DNA from: Actinoallomurus oryzae
GTDB taxonomy: Bacteria > Actinomycetota > Actinomycetes > Streptosporangiales > Streptosporangiaceae
Reading direction: 5' to 3'
Assembly: GCF_039541955.1 (NCBI RefSeq)
Contig: NZ_BAABHF010000048.1
Location: 62,001 to 126,000, forward strand
DNA length: 64,000 nt
In this document: positions 43,949 through 52,311 of the stretch, in pieces
Position numbering within the stretch: position 1 is the first letter of the stretch
How the letters are laid out: each line of letters starts with the position of its first letter
Position numbers and translations under genes: made by a program
The notes under the pieces: generated by a model
Database searches by the model: none
What the model was told of the DNA's origin: nothing
Seen by the model: the letters and a program-made list of their open reading frames with translations, nothing else

Positions 43949-45370
43949 ATGCAGGAGCCCCAGGTCACCGACGGGGCCGGAGGAGCCGCGCGCTCCTCCG
44001 GCCCCGCCGCCGTACGCACCGGACCCTGGCACGCGGTGCCCGCGCTGTTCGCCACGACCGTCGTCGTCTCGCTTCTCGGCTACCTGCAGAAGCTGCCCTG
44101 TCGCGGCGTCGGGTTCGACTTCCTGCCGACGGTGCGCAACGCCTGCTACACCGACATCTATCCGCTCTACTTCGGGCGCGGCCTCGCCGACGGCAAGATC
44201 CCCTATCTCGACAAGATCCCTGAGCCGGTCGAGTACCCCGTGCTCACCGGCGGGTTCATGCACGTCATGGCGGTGATCTCCCGCTGGTTCGGCGGGCCGG
44301 ACGCGGTCTCGCGCGGCATGTGGTTCTACGACCTGACGGCCGTGGCGCTCATGCTCTGCGCCGTCGTCACCGTCATCGCCACCGCGTACTCCTCGGGGCG
44401 GCACGGCCTGCGCGCCGGCCTGCTCGTCGCCGCCTCGCCCGCGCTGCTGCTGTCGGCGTACATCAACTGGGACCTGCTCGCCGTCGCGCTGTCCGCGCTC
44501 GCGGTCGCGGCCTGGGCGCGCCGCCACCACGCCACCGCCGGCGTGCTGCTCGGCCTCGGCGTCGCCGCCAAGTTCTACCCGCTGCTGTTCCTCGGGCCGC
44601 TGTTCCTGCTGTGCCTGCGCGCCGGCCGGTGGCGGGAGTTCGGCCGCATGCTCGCCGGGGCCGTCATCGCCTGGCTCGTCGTGAACGTGCCGATCATGCT
44701 GGCGGCCTTCGACAGCTGGAGCCGCTTCTACACCTTCAACCAGGAGCGTCCGGTCGACTGGGGCTCGATCTTCTTCATGGCCGGGCGCGAGGGCCTGTCG
44801 TCGGTCGACAAGGTGCCGACGCTGAACCTCATGGGTGAGGCGGGGTTCGCCGTGCTGGCGCTGCTCATCGCGCTGCTCGTGCTGCTCGCGCCGCGGCGCC
44901 CCCGGCTTCCTCAGGTGCTGTTCCTCGTGCTCGCGGCGTTCCTGCTGACCAACAAGGTGTGGTCGCCGCAGTACGTCCTCTGGCTGCTGCCCGTGATCGC
45001 GCTGGCCCGGCCCAAGCTGCCCGCGTATCTGGTCTGGCAGGCCGGAGAGATCGTCTATTTCTTCGGCATCTGGTGGTACCTGATGGCCGGGTCGCTGGAG
45101 CAGCCGGGAATGGGCCTGTCCGAGACGCTGTCGGCCGTGCTGTCCGGGCACGCGCCCGCCGGCGGCATCAACGACAGCGTCTACTACATCGCACTGCTCG
45201 CCCGGTTCCTCACCGTCCTGATGCTCGCCGCGCTCGTCGTCGTCGACATCCTGGTGCCACGGCTCGACGTCGTTCGCCGCGACGGCGTCGACGACCCGGC
45301 CGGCGGCGTCCTCGACGGTGCCGAGGACCGGTTCGTCCTGCTCCGGCGCCCGGCACCTCAGGCCGCGTGA
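43949..45370 (+). CDS. GT87-like integral membrane glycosyltransferase
   Basis: 473-residue multi-pass membrane protein of the polyprenyl-phosphate-sugar transferase type (GT-C fold, Rv0051-like). It has about 10-11 hydrophobic helices, an early FDFLPTVRNACYTDIYPLY loop with acidic residue, PVEYPVLTGGF, SAYINWDLLAVAL and KVWSPQYVLWLLP. It starts 11 nt after the PBP stop. Likely transfers a mannose or arabinose to an envelope glycan; substrate unknown. Confidence 0.85.
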   Translation: MQEPQVTDGAGGAARSSGPAAVRTGPWHAVPALFATTVVVSLLGYLQKLPCRGVGFDFLPTVRNACYTDIYPLYFGRGLADGKIPYLDKIPEPVEYPVLTGGFMHVMAVISRWFGGPDAVSRGMWFYDLTAVALMLCAVVTVIATAYSSGRHGLRAGLLVAASPALLLSAYINWDLLAVALSALAVAAWARRHHATAGVLLGLGVAAKFYPLLFLGPLFLLCLRAGRWREFGRMLAGAVIAWLVVNVPIMLAAFDSWSRFYTFNQERPVDWGSIFFMAGREGLSSVDKVPTLNLMGEAGFAVLALLIALLVLLAPRRPRLPQVLFLVLAAFLLTNKVWSPQYVLWLLPVIALARPKLPAYLVWQAGEIVYFFGIWWYLMAGSLEQPGMGLSETLSAVLSGHAPAGGINDSVYYIALLARFLTVLMLAALVVVDILVPRLDVVRRDGVDDPAGGVLDGAEDRFVLLRRPAPQAA

Positions 45371-46486
45371 GTGGCCGTTCGCACGCGTGAGGGCGCCGGT
45401 CTCCTCCCCGGTCTCGATACCGACCGGGCCGCGCTGGGCGCCTGGGCCGGCACCCGCCTGGGCGTGCTCGTCCTGTCGGTCACGGTCGCGGCCGTCTGGT
45501 CGTACGGGGACCTGAAGGATTCGTTCCTCGGCCGGTGGACGCAGTGGGACGTCGACCTGTTCATCGAGATCGCCAAGTACGGCTACCGGGGCGATCCGAG
45601 CCAGCCGCAGGACGCGGGGCTGCCGGCGTTCTTCCCCGGCCTGCCGATCCTGATCCGCGGCGTCCACTACGTGATCCCGAGCTGGGAGCTGTCGGCACTG
45701 CTGATCAGCCTCGTGGCCGGGGCGGTGGCGACGGTCGCGCTCGCGCGGCTCGCGCGCCTCACCGGCCCGGGCACCGGCCTGAAGGCCGTGATGGCGCTGC
45801 TGCTCAGCCCGTACGCGGTGTTCCTGTTCGCGGGGTACTCCGAGTCGCTGTTCCTGGCCTTCGCGGTGCCCGCCTGGCTGCTGGCCCGGCAGCGCCGCTG
45901 GGAGCCGGCCGTCCTGTGCGCGATGGGGGCGGCGTGCGTACGCGTCACCGGGATCTTCCTCGCGCTGGCGCTGATCGTGGAGTTCCTGGTGGCGGACCGG
46001 CGATGGCGGCTGACGCCGTGGCTCGCGCTGCCGTTCGCACCCGTGGCCGCCTACGCGCTCTACCAGTGGCGGCGTACGGGCGACTGGCTGGCGTGGCAGC
46101 ACGCCCAGCAGGAGGGCTGGGGCCGGTCGATGGCCTGGCCGTGGGACGCGTTCCGTACGACGTGGCAGGCGGCGTTCGGGGAGTCCAACGAGTTCTCCGG
46201 AGCCTTCCGGGTGGAGATCGTCGCGGCGGTCGTCGGGGTCGCGCTGACCTGCTGGCTGCTGGCCCGGCGCCGCTGGTCCGAGGCCGTTTATGTCGGGTTG
46301 CCGCTCGCCTCGCTCCTGACCTCGGCGTTCTACCTGTCGATCGGGCGGGCGGCGCTGCTGTGGTGGCCGCTCTGGCTGGGCATCGGCAGGCTGCGGTGGC
46401 CGGCGTACGCGGTGGTGCTCGTGGTGTTCGTGCCGCTGCTCACCGAGGAGGTCATCCTCTTCACCTCCGGCCACTGGGCGGGCTGA
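45371..46486 (+). CDS. PIG-V-like membrane mannosyltransferase
   Basis: 371-residue GT-C type membrane enzyme. The block RWTQWDVDLFIEIAKYGY resembles the WD/H-x-x-IA-x-x-GY signature of PIG-V and related dolichol/polyprenyl-mannose-dependent enzymes, and GLPAFFPGLPIL is also conserved. About nine helices. The GTG start abuts the preceding stop codon, so the two transferases are translationally linked and may act on the same envelope polymer as the PBP is building. Confidence 0.85.
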   Translation: MAVRTREGAGLLPGLDTDRAALGAWAGTRLGVLVLSVTVAAVWSYGDLKDSFLGRWTQWDVDLFIEIAKYGYRGDPSQPQDAGLPAFFPGLPILIRGVHYVIPSWELSALLISLVAGAVATVALARLARLTGPGTGLKAVMALLLSPYAVFLFAGYSESLFLAFAVPAWLLARQRRWEPAVLCAMGAACVRVTGIFLALALIVEFLVADRRWRLTPWLALPFAPVAAYALYQWRRTGDWLAWQHAQQEGWGRSMAWPWDAFRTTWQAAFGESNEFSGAFRVEIVAAVVGVALTCWLLARRRWSEAVYVGLPLASLLTSAFYLSIGRAALLWWPLWLGIGRLRWPAYAVVLVVFVPLLTEEVILFTSGHWAG

Positions 46487-46536
46487 GCCTTCCGAACCGG
46501 CGTCTGCGGGCGCATGATCGGGGTAGGGAGCTGCGA

Positions 46537-46950
46537 ATGATCGAGGAACTGCTGACCGGGCGCCGGGAACCGGGCGTGCACGCGTGGGCCGCCGACCGGC
46601 GTGAGGCGGCCCGCGGCGTCACCGAGGCCGAGCGCGCGGGCTGGCGGGTGTTCTGGCTCGACGGTGCCGGGGTGCGCGACAAGCGGACGCTGCTGGCGCG
46701 GTGCGCGGAGGAGTTCGCGCTGCCGTCGTACTTCGGGCACAACTGGGACGCGTTGCAGGACTCCCTGCGCGACCTGTCCTGGACGCCGGCGAACTGCGGA
46801 TACCTCGTGGTGTACGACCACTGGGGCGAGCTGGCGGACGCCGATCCGGCCGCGCACCGTACCCTCGTGGACGTCTTCGAGACCGCCGTCGACCACTGGC
46901 GGCGCACCGCGACGCCGATGGCCGTGCTGCTGCTGTCGCCCGCCGATTGA
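46537..46950 (+). CDS. Barstar family protein (barnase inhibitor-like)
   Basis: 137-residue acidic protein with the barstar core: GWRVFWLDGAGVRDKRTLLARCAEEFALPSYFGHNWDALQDSLRDL. Barstar inhibits secreted RNases of the barnase group. No RNase or polymorphic toxin gene is nearby, so it is orphan here; it could be immunity against rival toxins or have another partner. AGGGAG precedes the ATG. It is inserted between the glycosyltransferases and nfo. Confidence 0.88.
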   Translation: MIEELLTGRREPGVHAWAADRREAARGVTEAERAGWRVFWLDGAGVRDKRTLLARCAEEFALPSYFGHNWDALQDSLRDLSWTPANCGYLVVYDHWGELADADPAAHRTLVDVFETAVDHWRRTATPMAVLLLSPAD

Positions 46951-46980
46951 GGCCGCGGGCCCCGCGCGCCGCGACGACTG

Positions 46981-47736
46981 TCAGAGGTTGTCGCGGAGCC
47001 AGGCGATGTCGGCGGCCTGCCCGTCGCCGGGCGTCTCGACGATGACCGGCGCGCCCGCCTCGCGTACGACCTTCAGGATCAGCTCGGGGTCGATCTGGCC
47101 GTCGCCGAGGTTCGCGTGCCGGTCGGCGCCGGAGCCGAAGGCGTCACGGCTGTCGTTGCAGTGCACCAGGTCGATCCGGCCGGTGATCGCGCGTACGCGG
47201 TCGACGATGTCCGTCAGGTCCTCGCCCGCCGCGTGCGCGTGGCAGGTGTCCAGGCAGAAGCCCACGTCGAAGCCGTCGAGCGCGTCCCACAGCCGCGCGA
47301 TCCGCTCCAGCATGCGTGCCATGGCGTTGTCGCCGCCCGCGGTGTTCTCGATGAGCACCGGGATGGGGCACTCCATGCGTTCGAAGACCTTGCGCCAGTT
47401 GTCGAAGCCGGTCTGCGGATCGTCCTTCTTCAGTACGTGGCCGCCGTGCACGATCAGGCCCTTGGCGCCGATCTGGGCCGCGCCTTCGAGCTGCTGGGCG
47501 AGGATCTTGCGGCTCGGGATCCGGATGCGGTTGTTCGAGGTCGCCACGTTGACGACGTACGGGGCGTGGATGTAGACGTCCACCTCGGAGTCGCGGATCG
47601 CCTCGTGCCCCTCCGGGAGCACGGGGGCCTTCCACCCCTGCGGGTCGCCGAGGAAGAACTGCACGGCCTCCGCCTTCTTGGCCGCGGCCGAGGCGAGAGG
47701 GTCGGTCTGGTCCACGTGGGCTCCGATACGCACCAT
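46981..47736 (-). CDS. nfo: Deoxyribonuclease IV (AP endonuclease)
   Basis: 251-residue TIM-barrel nuclease that cuts 5' to abasic sites in base-excision repair. Zinc ligands appear in VHGGH, LIENTAG, LDTCHAHAAG, HCNDSRDAFGSGADRHANLGDG and VETPGDG. No Shine-Dalgarno; TAGGCT lies 7 nt before the ATG, consistent with a leaderless mRNA. It runs against the rpsF cluster. Confidence 0.95.
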   Translation of the reverse strand: MVRIGAHVDQTDPLASAAAKKAEAVQFFLGDPQGWKAPVLPEGHEAIRDSEVDVYIHAPYVVNVATSNNRIRIPSRKILAQQLEGAAQIGAKGLIVHGGHVLKKDDPQTGFDNWRKVFERMECPIPVLIENTAGGDNAMARMLERIARLWDALDGFDVGFCLDTCHAHAAGEDLTDIVDRVRAITGRIDLVHCNDSRDAFGSGADRHANLGDGQIDPELILKVVREAGAPVIVETPGDGQAADIAWLRDNL

Positions 47737-47805
47737 GGCGACGAGCCTACGCGCAACGGACCGCCCGGAGCCCCCTGCTCGCCGGGTGATGCTCCGGACG
47801 GTCGC

Positions 47806-48231
47806 TCAGATGTGGAACCCGCCGTGCCTGAGCCCGAGTCCGAGGCCCAGGAACGCCAGGCCGAGGCCGATCACGTTGATCCAGCGCTCGACCGTCGTGT
47901 CCGACACCAGCTGGGAGTACAGGCCGAACGCTATGGTCATGATGCCGACGCAGACCGCGGCGAAGTGCGTGGGACTGAGGGCGCCGCACACGAACGCGAT
48001 CACCCCGCCGGCGATGGTGAGGTACGCGAGCGAGGCCTTGCGCCGGCACTCACCTGGATGCTCGCGTGCGTACTCCCGGTGATGCACCGGGCACTGGTGG
48101 GGGCTCTCAACGTCGGCGGCGCCCGGGTGGGCGGCCGTGGCCTCGTCCTTGACCGGCGGCGGTGGCGGCTCCCGGTGGTGTTGCGGCGGAGCGGGCTGCC
48201 GATGGTGATGCCTGGAGAGAACCTTCCGCAT
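47806..48231 (-). CDS. Hypothetical membrane protein with His/Pro-rich N-terminus
   Basis: 141 residues not matched to any family I know. Residues 1-60 are rich in histidine and proline (HHHRQPAPPQHHREPPPPP), followed by a short HQCPVHHREYAREHPGEC segment and about three hydrophobic helices in the C-terminal half (LTIAGGVIAFVCGAL, AVCVGIMTIAFGLY, WINVIGLGLAFLGLGLGL). The start at 48231 or the ATG at 48240 is uncertain. Metal binding by the histidine stretch is only a guess. Confidence 0.65.
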   Translation of the reverse strand: MRKVLSRHHHRQPAPPQHHREPPPPPVKDEATAAHPGAADVESPHQCPVHHREYAREHPGECRRKASLAYLTIAGGVIAFVCGALSPTHFAAVCVGIMTIAFGLYSQLVSDTTVERWINVIGLGLAFLGLGLGLRHGGFHI

Positions 48232-48365
48232 GGTTTCCATCCCCCGTGATTCGTCCGTTTTCGGGGTGATTCCCGCGGTGGCCTGGGCCCATGTCGGTGT
48301 GGGCGCGCCCGATTCTGTCGGACCCACCCGCTACGCTCGAACGTGGTTTCGAACGGAGGCCTGAG

Positions 48366-48503
48366 ATGATGACCCGCGACCTGACGGCCGTCGACGACGT
48401 CGAGCTGATCGAGGAGCTGTCCCTGCTGACCACCCAGACCGCGCGAATGCGGTCACGGATGGCCGACATCATGTCCGAGCTCGATCGGCGCAGGGCGAGC
48501 TGA
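48366..48503 (+). CDS. Small coiled-coil hypothetical protein
   Basis: 45-residue, mostly helical protein: DDVELIEELSLLTTQTARMRSRMADIMSELDRRRA. Two ATG codons in tandem follow GGAGGCC at good spacing, and TACGCT lies about 30 nt upstream as a -10. Short and without a recognised family, but codon use, ribosome site and promoter agree that it is real. Confidence 0.65.
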   Translation: MMTRDLTAVDDVELIEELSLLTTQTARMRSRMADIMSELDRRRAS

Positions 48504-48588
48504 GTCCTCGCGTCACGGACGATTGAGCTGCTCGTTGTTGATAGCCTGTGTCGATCGCGCGGAGCCGATCCGCGGCGAGACGCAAGGC

Positions 48589-48632
48589 CCTCCTGTCACG
48601 GAGAGACCGTGACCGCACCAGTCCAAAGGAGG
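48589..48632 (+). promoter_or_regulatory. rpsF leader fold, S6:S18-type autoregulatory element
   Basis: CCTCCT at 48589-48594 can pair with the rpsF Shine-Dalgarno AGGAGG at 48627-48632. Between them is a 7-bp hairpin (48595-48601 with 48607-48613) and a bulge beginning CCGCACC. Bacterial rpsF leaders often carry an S6:S18-binding hairpin with an unpaired CCG, so feedback control by excess S6:S18 is likely. The pairing is seen; the regulatory role is inferred. Confidence 0.55.
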
Positions 48633-48643
48633 TTGGGACCCGC

Positions 48644-48934
48644 ATGCGTCGTTACGAGCTCATGGTCATCCTCGACCCCAACACCGAAGAGCGCACTGTC
48701 GCTCCGTCGCTCGACCAGTTCCTCAACGTCGTGAAGACCGACGGCGGCAGCGTCGAGAAGGTCGACGTCTGGGGCCGCCGGCGCCTTTCGTACGACATCG
48801 ACAAGAAGTCCGAGGGCGTCTACGCGGTGATCGACCTGACGGCCAACCCTGCCACGGTCAAAGAACTCGACCGGCAGCTGAACCTTCAGGACTCCATCCT
48901 GCGTACGAAGGTCATCCGGCCCGAGGCTCACTGA
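48644..48934 (+). CDS. rpsF: Ribosomal protein bS6
   Basis: 96-residue small-subunit protein: MRRYELMVILDP at the start, KVDVWGRRRLSYDIDKKSEG in the middle and LRTKVIRPE at the end, all family hallmarks. AAAGGAGG is 11 nt upstream. First gene of rpsF-ssb-rpsR-rplI; it binds 16S rRNA with S18, whose gene is two positions downstream. Confidence 0.97.
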   Translation: MRRYELMVILDPNTEERTVAPSLDQFLNVVKTDGGSVEKVDVWGRRRLSYDIDKKSEGVYAVIDLTANPATVKELDRQLNLQDSILRTKVIRPEAH

Positions 48935-48980
48935 GTTTCCGGCCGCCCACGTAACCCGAATCTGTTAGCTGGAGAGCCGC

Positions 48981-49550
48981 ATGGCAGCAGGCGACACCCA
49001 GATCACGATCGTCGGCAACCTCGTCGACGATCCGGAACTGCGCTTCACCCCCAACGGCCAGGCGGTCGCGCGCTTCCGCGTGGCCTCCACCCCACGCTTC
49101 CGCGACCAGCAGTCCGGTGAGTGGAAGGACGGCGAGAGCCTCTTCCTCACCTGCAACGTCTGGCGGCAGGCGGCCGAAAACGTCGCCGAGAGCCTCCAGC
49201 GTGGCATGCGCGTGATCGTGCAGGGCCGGCTCCGGCAGCGGTCGTACGAGACCCGCGAGGGTGAGAAGCGCACCGTGTACGAGGTCGAGGCCGACGAGGT
49301 CGGTCCGTCCCTGAAGAGCGCCACCGCGAAGGTCAACAAGACCCAGCGGCAGGGCGGCGGTGGCGGCGGCTTCGGTGGCGGCGGCGGTCAGGGCGGCGGC
49401 TTCGGCGGCGGAGGCGGCGGCGGTCAGGGCGGCGGCTTCGGCGGCGGCGGCCAGGGTGGCGGCGGCTTCGGCGGGGGCAACCAGCCCGCCGACGACCCGT
49501 GGGCCACCGGAGGCGGCGGCGGAGGATTCTCCGACGACCCGCCGTTCTAG
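48981..49550 (+). CDS. ssb: Single-stranded DNA-binding protein
   Basis: 189-residue SSB. The OB fold spans about 1-115 (TQITIVGNLVDDPELRFTPNG, FLTCNVWRQAAENVAESL, GRLRQRSYE). The linker is a run of glycine with phenylalanine and glutamine (GGGFGGGGG units), and the C-terminal tip is SDDPPF, which docks replication and repair partners. It lies between rpsF and rpsR as in most actinobacteria. The Gly-rich linker is longer than in many homologues. Confidence 0.97.
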   Translation: MAAGDTQITIVGNLVDDPELRFTPNGQAVARFRVASTPRFRDQQSGEWKDGESLFLTCNVWRQAAENVAESLQRGMRVIVQGRLRQRSYETREGEKRTVYEVEADEVGPSLKSATAKVNKTQRQGGGGGGFGGGGGQGGGFGGGGGGGQGGGFGGGGQGGGGFGGGNQPADDPWATGGGGGGFSDDPPF

Positions 49551-49622
49551 CCCCTGCGACACCCCTCATCATCCAACCGACCATTCCCGCGCGAGCGGGG
49601 CTCTCCTAGGAGGAGCACCACG

Positions 49623-49859
49623 ATGGCGAAACCGGCACCACGCAAGCCGAAGAAGAAGGTTTGCCTGTTCTGCCAGGAGAAACTCTCCTACGTCGACTAC
49701 AAGGACACGGCGCTGCTGCGCAAGTTCATCTCCGACCGCGGCAAGATCCGCGCCCGCCGGGTGACGGGCAACTGCACCCAGCACCAGCGCGACGTCGCCA
49801 CCGCGATCAAGAACGCCCGCGAGATGGCGCTGCTGCCGTACACCAGCACGGCTCGCTGA
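49623..49859 (+). CDS. rpsR: Ribosomal protein bS18
   Basis: 78-residue small-subunit protein: KKVCLFCQEKLSYVDYKDTALLRKFISDRGKIRARRVTG. The CxxC pair plus a later NCTQH give the zinc-binding C+ version; a zinc-free paralogue may exist elsewhere. AGGAGG lies upstream. It partners bS6 in the ribosome. Confidence 0.97.
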   Translation: MAKPAPRKPKKKVCLFCQEKLSYVDYKDTALLRKFISDRGKIRARRVTGNCTQHQRDVATAIKNAREMALLPYTSTAR

Positions 49860-49876
49860 GAAAGGAGACACTGATC

Positions 49877-50323
49877 ATGAAGCTCATTTTGACTCAGCAG
49901 GTCTCCGGGCTCGGCGCCCCGGGCGAGGTCGTCGAGGTCAAGGACGGCTACGGCCGTAACTACCTGATCCCGCGCGGCTTCGCCATGCAGTGGACTCGTG
50001 GCGCGGAGAAGCAGATCGCCTCGATCCGCAAGGCCCGCGCCGCCCGCGAGATCGCCAGCATCGAGCAGGCGGAGTCCATCCGCGGCGAGCTGGAGCGTCT
50101 CAAGGTCCGCCTGCGCACCCGCGCCGGCGAGAGCGGCCGCCTGTTCGGCGCCGTGACCCCGGCCGACATCGCGGGCGCGGTGAAGGCGTCGGGCGGCCCG
50201 GAGCTGGACAAGCGCCGCATCGAGGTCGCCAACCCCATCAAGACGGTCGGCGCCCACTCGGTCGCCGTCCGCCTGCACTCTGAGGTCAGCGCCACGATCA
50301 AGATCGAGGTCCTCGCCGGCTGA
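49877..50323 (+). CDS. rplI: Ribosomal protein bL9
   Basis: 148-residue large-subunit protein with the two-lobed L9 pattern: MKLILTQQVSGLGAPGEVVEVKDGYGRNYLIPRGFA, a long charged connecting helix and the C-terminal lobe ending SEVSATIKIEVLAG. AAAGGAG precedes the ATG and it starts 17 nt after rpsR. It ends the ribosomal cluster at a clear terminator. Confidence 0.97.
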   Translation: MKLILTQQVSGLGAPGEVVEVKDGYGRNYLIPRGFAMQWTRGAEKQIASIRKARAAREIASIEQAESIRGELERLKVRLRTRAGESGRLFGAVTPADIAGAVKASGGPELDKRRIEVANPIKTVGAHSVAVRLHSEVSATIKIEVLAG

Positions 50324-50341
50324 CAGCCGACAGCACCTGAT

Positions 50342-50377
50342 CGAAGGGCCGGGTCCCCGAACGGACCCGGCCCTTCG
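50342..50377 (+). terminator. Terminator after rplI
   Basis: Perfect 15-bp stem (50342-50356 and 50363-50377) with a CCGAAC loop, 18 nt after the rplI stop. No U tract, as in several hairpins of this genome. Confidence 0.85.
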
Positions 50378-51218
50378 GCTGCCCACCGCCAAGCGAGGTC
50401 TGCGGCTCGCCGGTGAGTCTGCACGGCGGGTGCTCCGCTCGGCGGGTCCCGCCGGTCGCGGGCGGCGTTTCGGGCACGCGCCCGGCCTGTCCTGTTCGTG
50501 GCGGCGGGGGAAGCACTGCCGGTCGGTGCCTGTTCGGCGCGTGCGGCCGGTGACAGGCGAAGCTTCGTGCCTCCGGGAGCGTTTTCCACAATCTGTGGAA
50601 AACATCGTCGGGAGGGTGGTGTTGAGAGGTGTGGAACGGCGGGAGGCCACGGCGTGGTGTCCCCGCTGTCCGGAGCCGGAATCCATGTCGTAGCCCAGGC
50701 GGTGCCGCGGCCCCCCGTCTCGCCAGGGCACGTTCGCCGAGCCGGTCGCTCTCCGGAATATCAGCGGCGGACTCTCCTGGGGACCCCGTTTCCGCTCGGC
50801 CGGCGTGCTCGCCGACGACCTCCGCGTGCTCGCCGACTCATCGACGTGCGACGCCGCGCCGCCCTCGCGGCCTTTTCGCCTCACTGGGGCGTCAGCTGGG
50901 GTGGTGTACGCCTGCTTCTGCCCGCATATCCGCAGGTGAAGCCGCCCTTGACGAAACACTGTCTCGATCTACCGCAAGCGACAAACCGGAGAAGTGGCCT
51001 TCTCCTCCTGGCTGATGCCAGGGACATGGCATCACCGCCCTGAGCCGCTGAGGAGGGGGATGCGCGAGCGCTTCGGTGAGTTCGGCGGCCTTGGGACGTG
51101 GTCGCCGTGTGGTTCACACCCACCGTCGTTGAGGCTCATGTCGGCCGCCGGCCAGGGAGACGAGGAAGGCGGCCGAGGGGCGATGGTTCTGGGCCGGTGG
51201 CTCTTCGATCAGGGGACT

Positions 51219-51270
51219 GTGGATTGAGAGCGCAAGGGCTGTGGGTAACTCGGCCTTGGACTGTGGATAA
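51219..51270. promoter_or_regulatory. DnaA-box cluster at 51.2 kb
   Basis: TGTGGATTG (51219-51227), TGTGGGTAA (51240-51248) and the perfect TGTGGATAA (51262-51270) lie in the same orientation at about 21-22 bp spacing, two helical turns apart. The last two are embedded in a repeated CTGTGG[AG]TAACTC. It is far from oriC and its role is unknown. Confidence 0.6.
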
Positions 51271-51410
51271 CTCCGCGATACCGCGTGTGGAGGGGGTCGC
51301 GACGCCCACCTCTCCGCCTCGCCGCAACGCCCCCACCGGCTCGGTGCGATGCGGGTGTTCGCAATCGCCTAGATGAGGTTTGGGTGAGGCCCTTTTCGGG
51401 TTTACCCGTC

Positions 51411-51424
51411 GTTCCACGTGAAAC
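51411..51424. other. Degenerate parS-like site
   Basis: GTTCCACGTGAAAC, one mismatch (position 4) to the 14-bp parS core. It lies 141 bp after the 51.2-kb DnaA-box cluster and in the putative promoter of the amidase gene. ParB affinity is expected to be reduced. Confidence 0.5.
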
Positions 51425-51492
51425 GCCCTCACCGGATGTGCTCGCATTTTGTGATCACGCGGTTACGCTTGCGGTCCAGTCGCGGACCGGGG

Positions 51493-52257
51493 GTGATCGC
51501 GATCGGTGCCGAGGGGATACTCCGCCGGCATCTGCTGCGTACGGCTATCGGAGTCGCCGCTGCGGATGTGATGCTTGCCGGGGGTTCTATGCAAGCAAAT
51601 GCGGACGATATGCCGAAGGTCTATACGCGGAGGGACTGGGGTGCGGACGCACCGAGGCGGCCACCCCGTGTGCTCGACCGGCCGCCGGACCACATCATCG
51701 TCCATCACACCGCCTCTCCGAACGTGAGCGACACCTCGCGGGGGCACGCGTTCGCGCTGTCGCGGCAGATCCAGCGGTTTCACATGGGGACGCGGGGCTG
51801 GGACGACATCGGCGAACAACTGACGATCAGCCGGGGCGGCTACGTCATGGAGGGCCGGGCGGGCACTCTGCGGGCCATCGCGCGCAACGAACTCGTCGTC
51901 GGTGCGCAGTCGCTGCACCACAACCGGCACACGCTCGGCATCGAGAACGAAGGCACGTACATGAAGGACGAGGTGCCCGCGAAGCTGTGGAGGTCACTCG
52001 TCGAGACGTGCGCCTGGCTGTGTACGGCACACAACCTCGATCCCGCCACCGCGATCGTCGGCCACCGCGACTACAACGCCACCGACTGCCCCGGTGACGT
52101 GCTCTATCGCCGACTGCCACGCCTCCGCCGGGAGGTCGCCCGAAGGATCGGCTCCGACACCGGCCCGCCGGAGGACGACGACGACCTGGACGCGGAGGCC
52201 AGCAGGCGATCATTTCTCGCGCAGCACCGGCACCGAGGCAGAAGGCATCGGCGCTAG
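51493..52257 (+). CDS. Secreted N-acetylmuramoyl-L-alanine amidase (PGRP/Amidase_2 type)
   Basis: Zinc amidase expected to cleave the stem peptide from MurNAc. The core shows IIVHHTASPNVSD, RGGYVMEGRAG and GHRDYNATDCPGD, providing the His, His and Cys zinc ligands. A Tat-like signal with RRHLLR is followed by a hydrophobic stretch and SMQANA. The start is uncertain: GTG at 51493 fits the signal peptide best, earlier starts would lengthen it. The C-terminal tail is acidic then basic. First gene of the accessory region. Confidence 0.87.
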   Translation: MIAIGAEGILRRHLLRTAIGVAAADVMLAGGSMQANADDMPKVYTRRDWGADAPRRPPRVLDRPPDHIIVHHTASPNVSDTSRGHAFALSRQIQRFHMGTRGWDDIGEQLTISRGGYVMEGRAGTLRAIARNELVVGAQSLHHNRHTLGIENEGTYMKDEVPAKLWRSLVETCAWLCTAHNLDPATAIVGHRDYNATDCPGDVLYRRLPRLRREVARRIGSDTGPPEDDDDLDAEASRRSFLAQHRHRGRRHRR

Positions 52258-52311
52258 CCGCGCTGTGAAACTCGGTTGCGAGCCCTGAGCGGCTGACGCA
52301 TGCTGGCGGCC

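Larger units (their letters stand above)
50378..51492. other. 1.1-kb non-coding region with DnaA-box and parS-like sites
   Basis: No recognisable gene. At 50581-50603 two arms GTTTTCCACA and TGTGGAAAAC face each other across ATC, a perfect 23-bp dyad of two TTTTCCACA (8 of 9) DnaA-like boxes. A second cluster lies at 51219-51270 and a one-mismatch parS at 51411. The remainder shows only short chance frames. Confidence 0.6.

Noticed and set aside
43649..46474. 941-codon minus-strand frame opposite the glycosyltransferases
   Set aside because: Antisense of two clear membrane enzymes; glutamine/arginine/histidine shadow composition and no domain.
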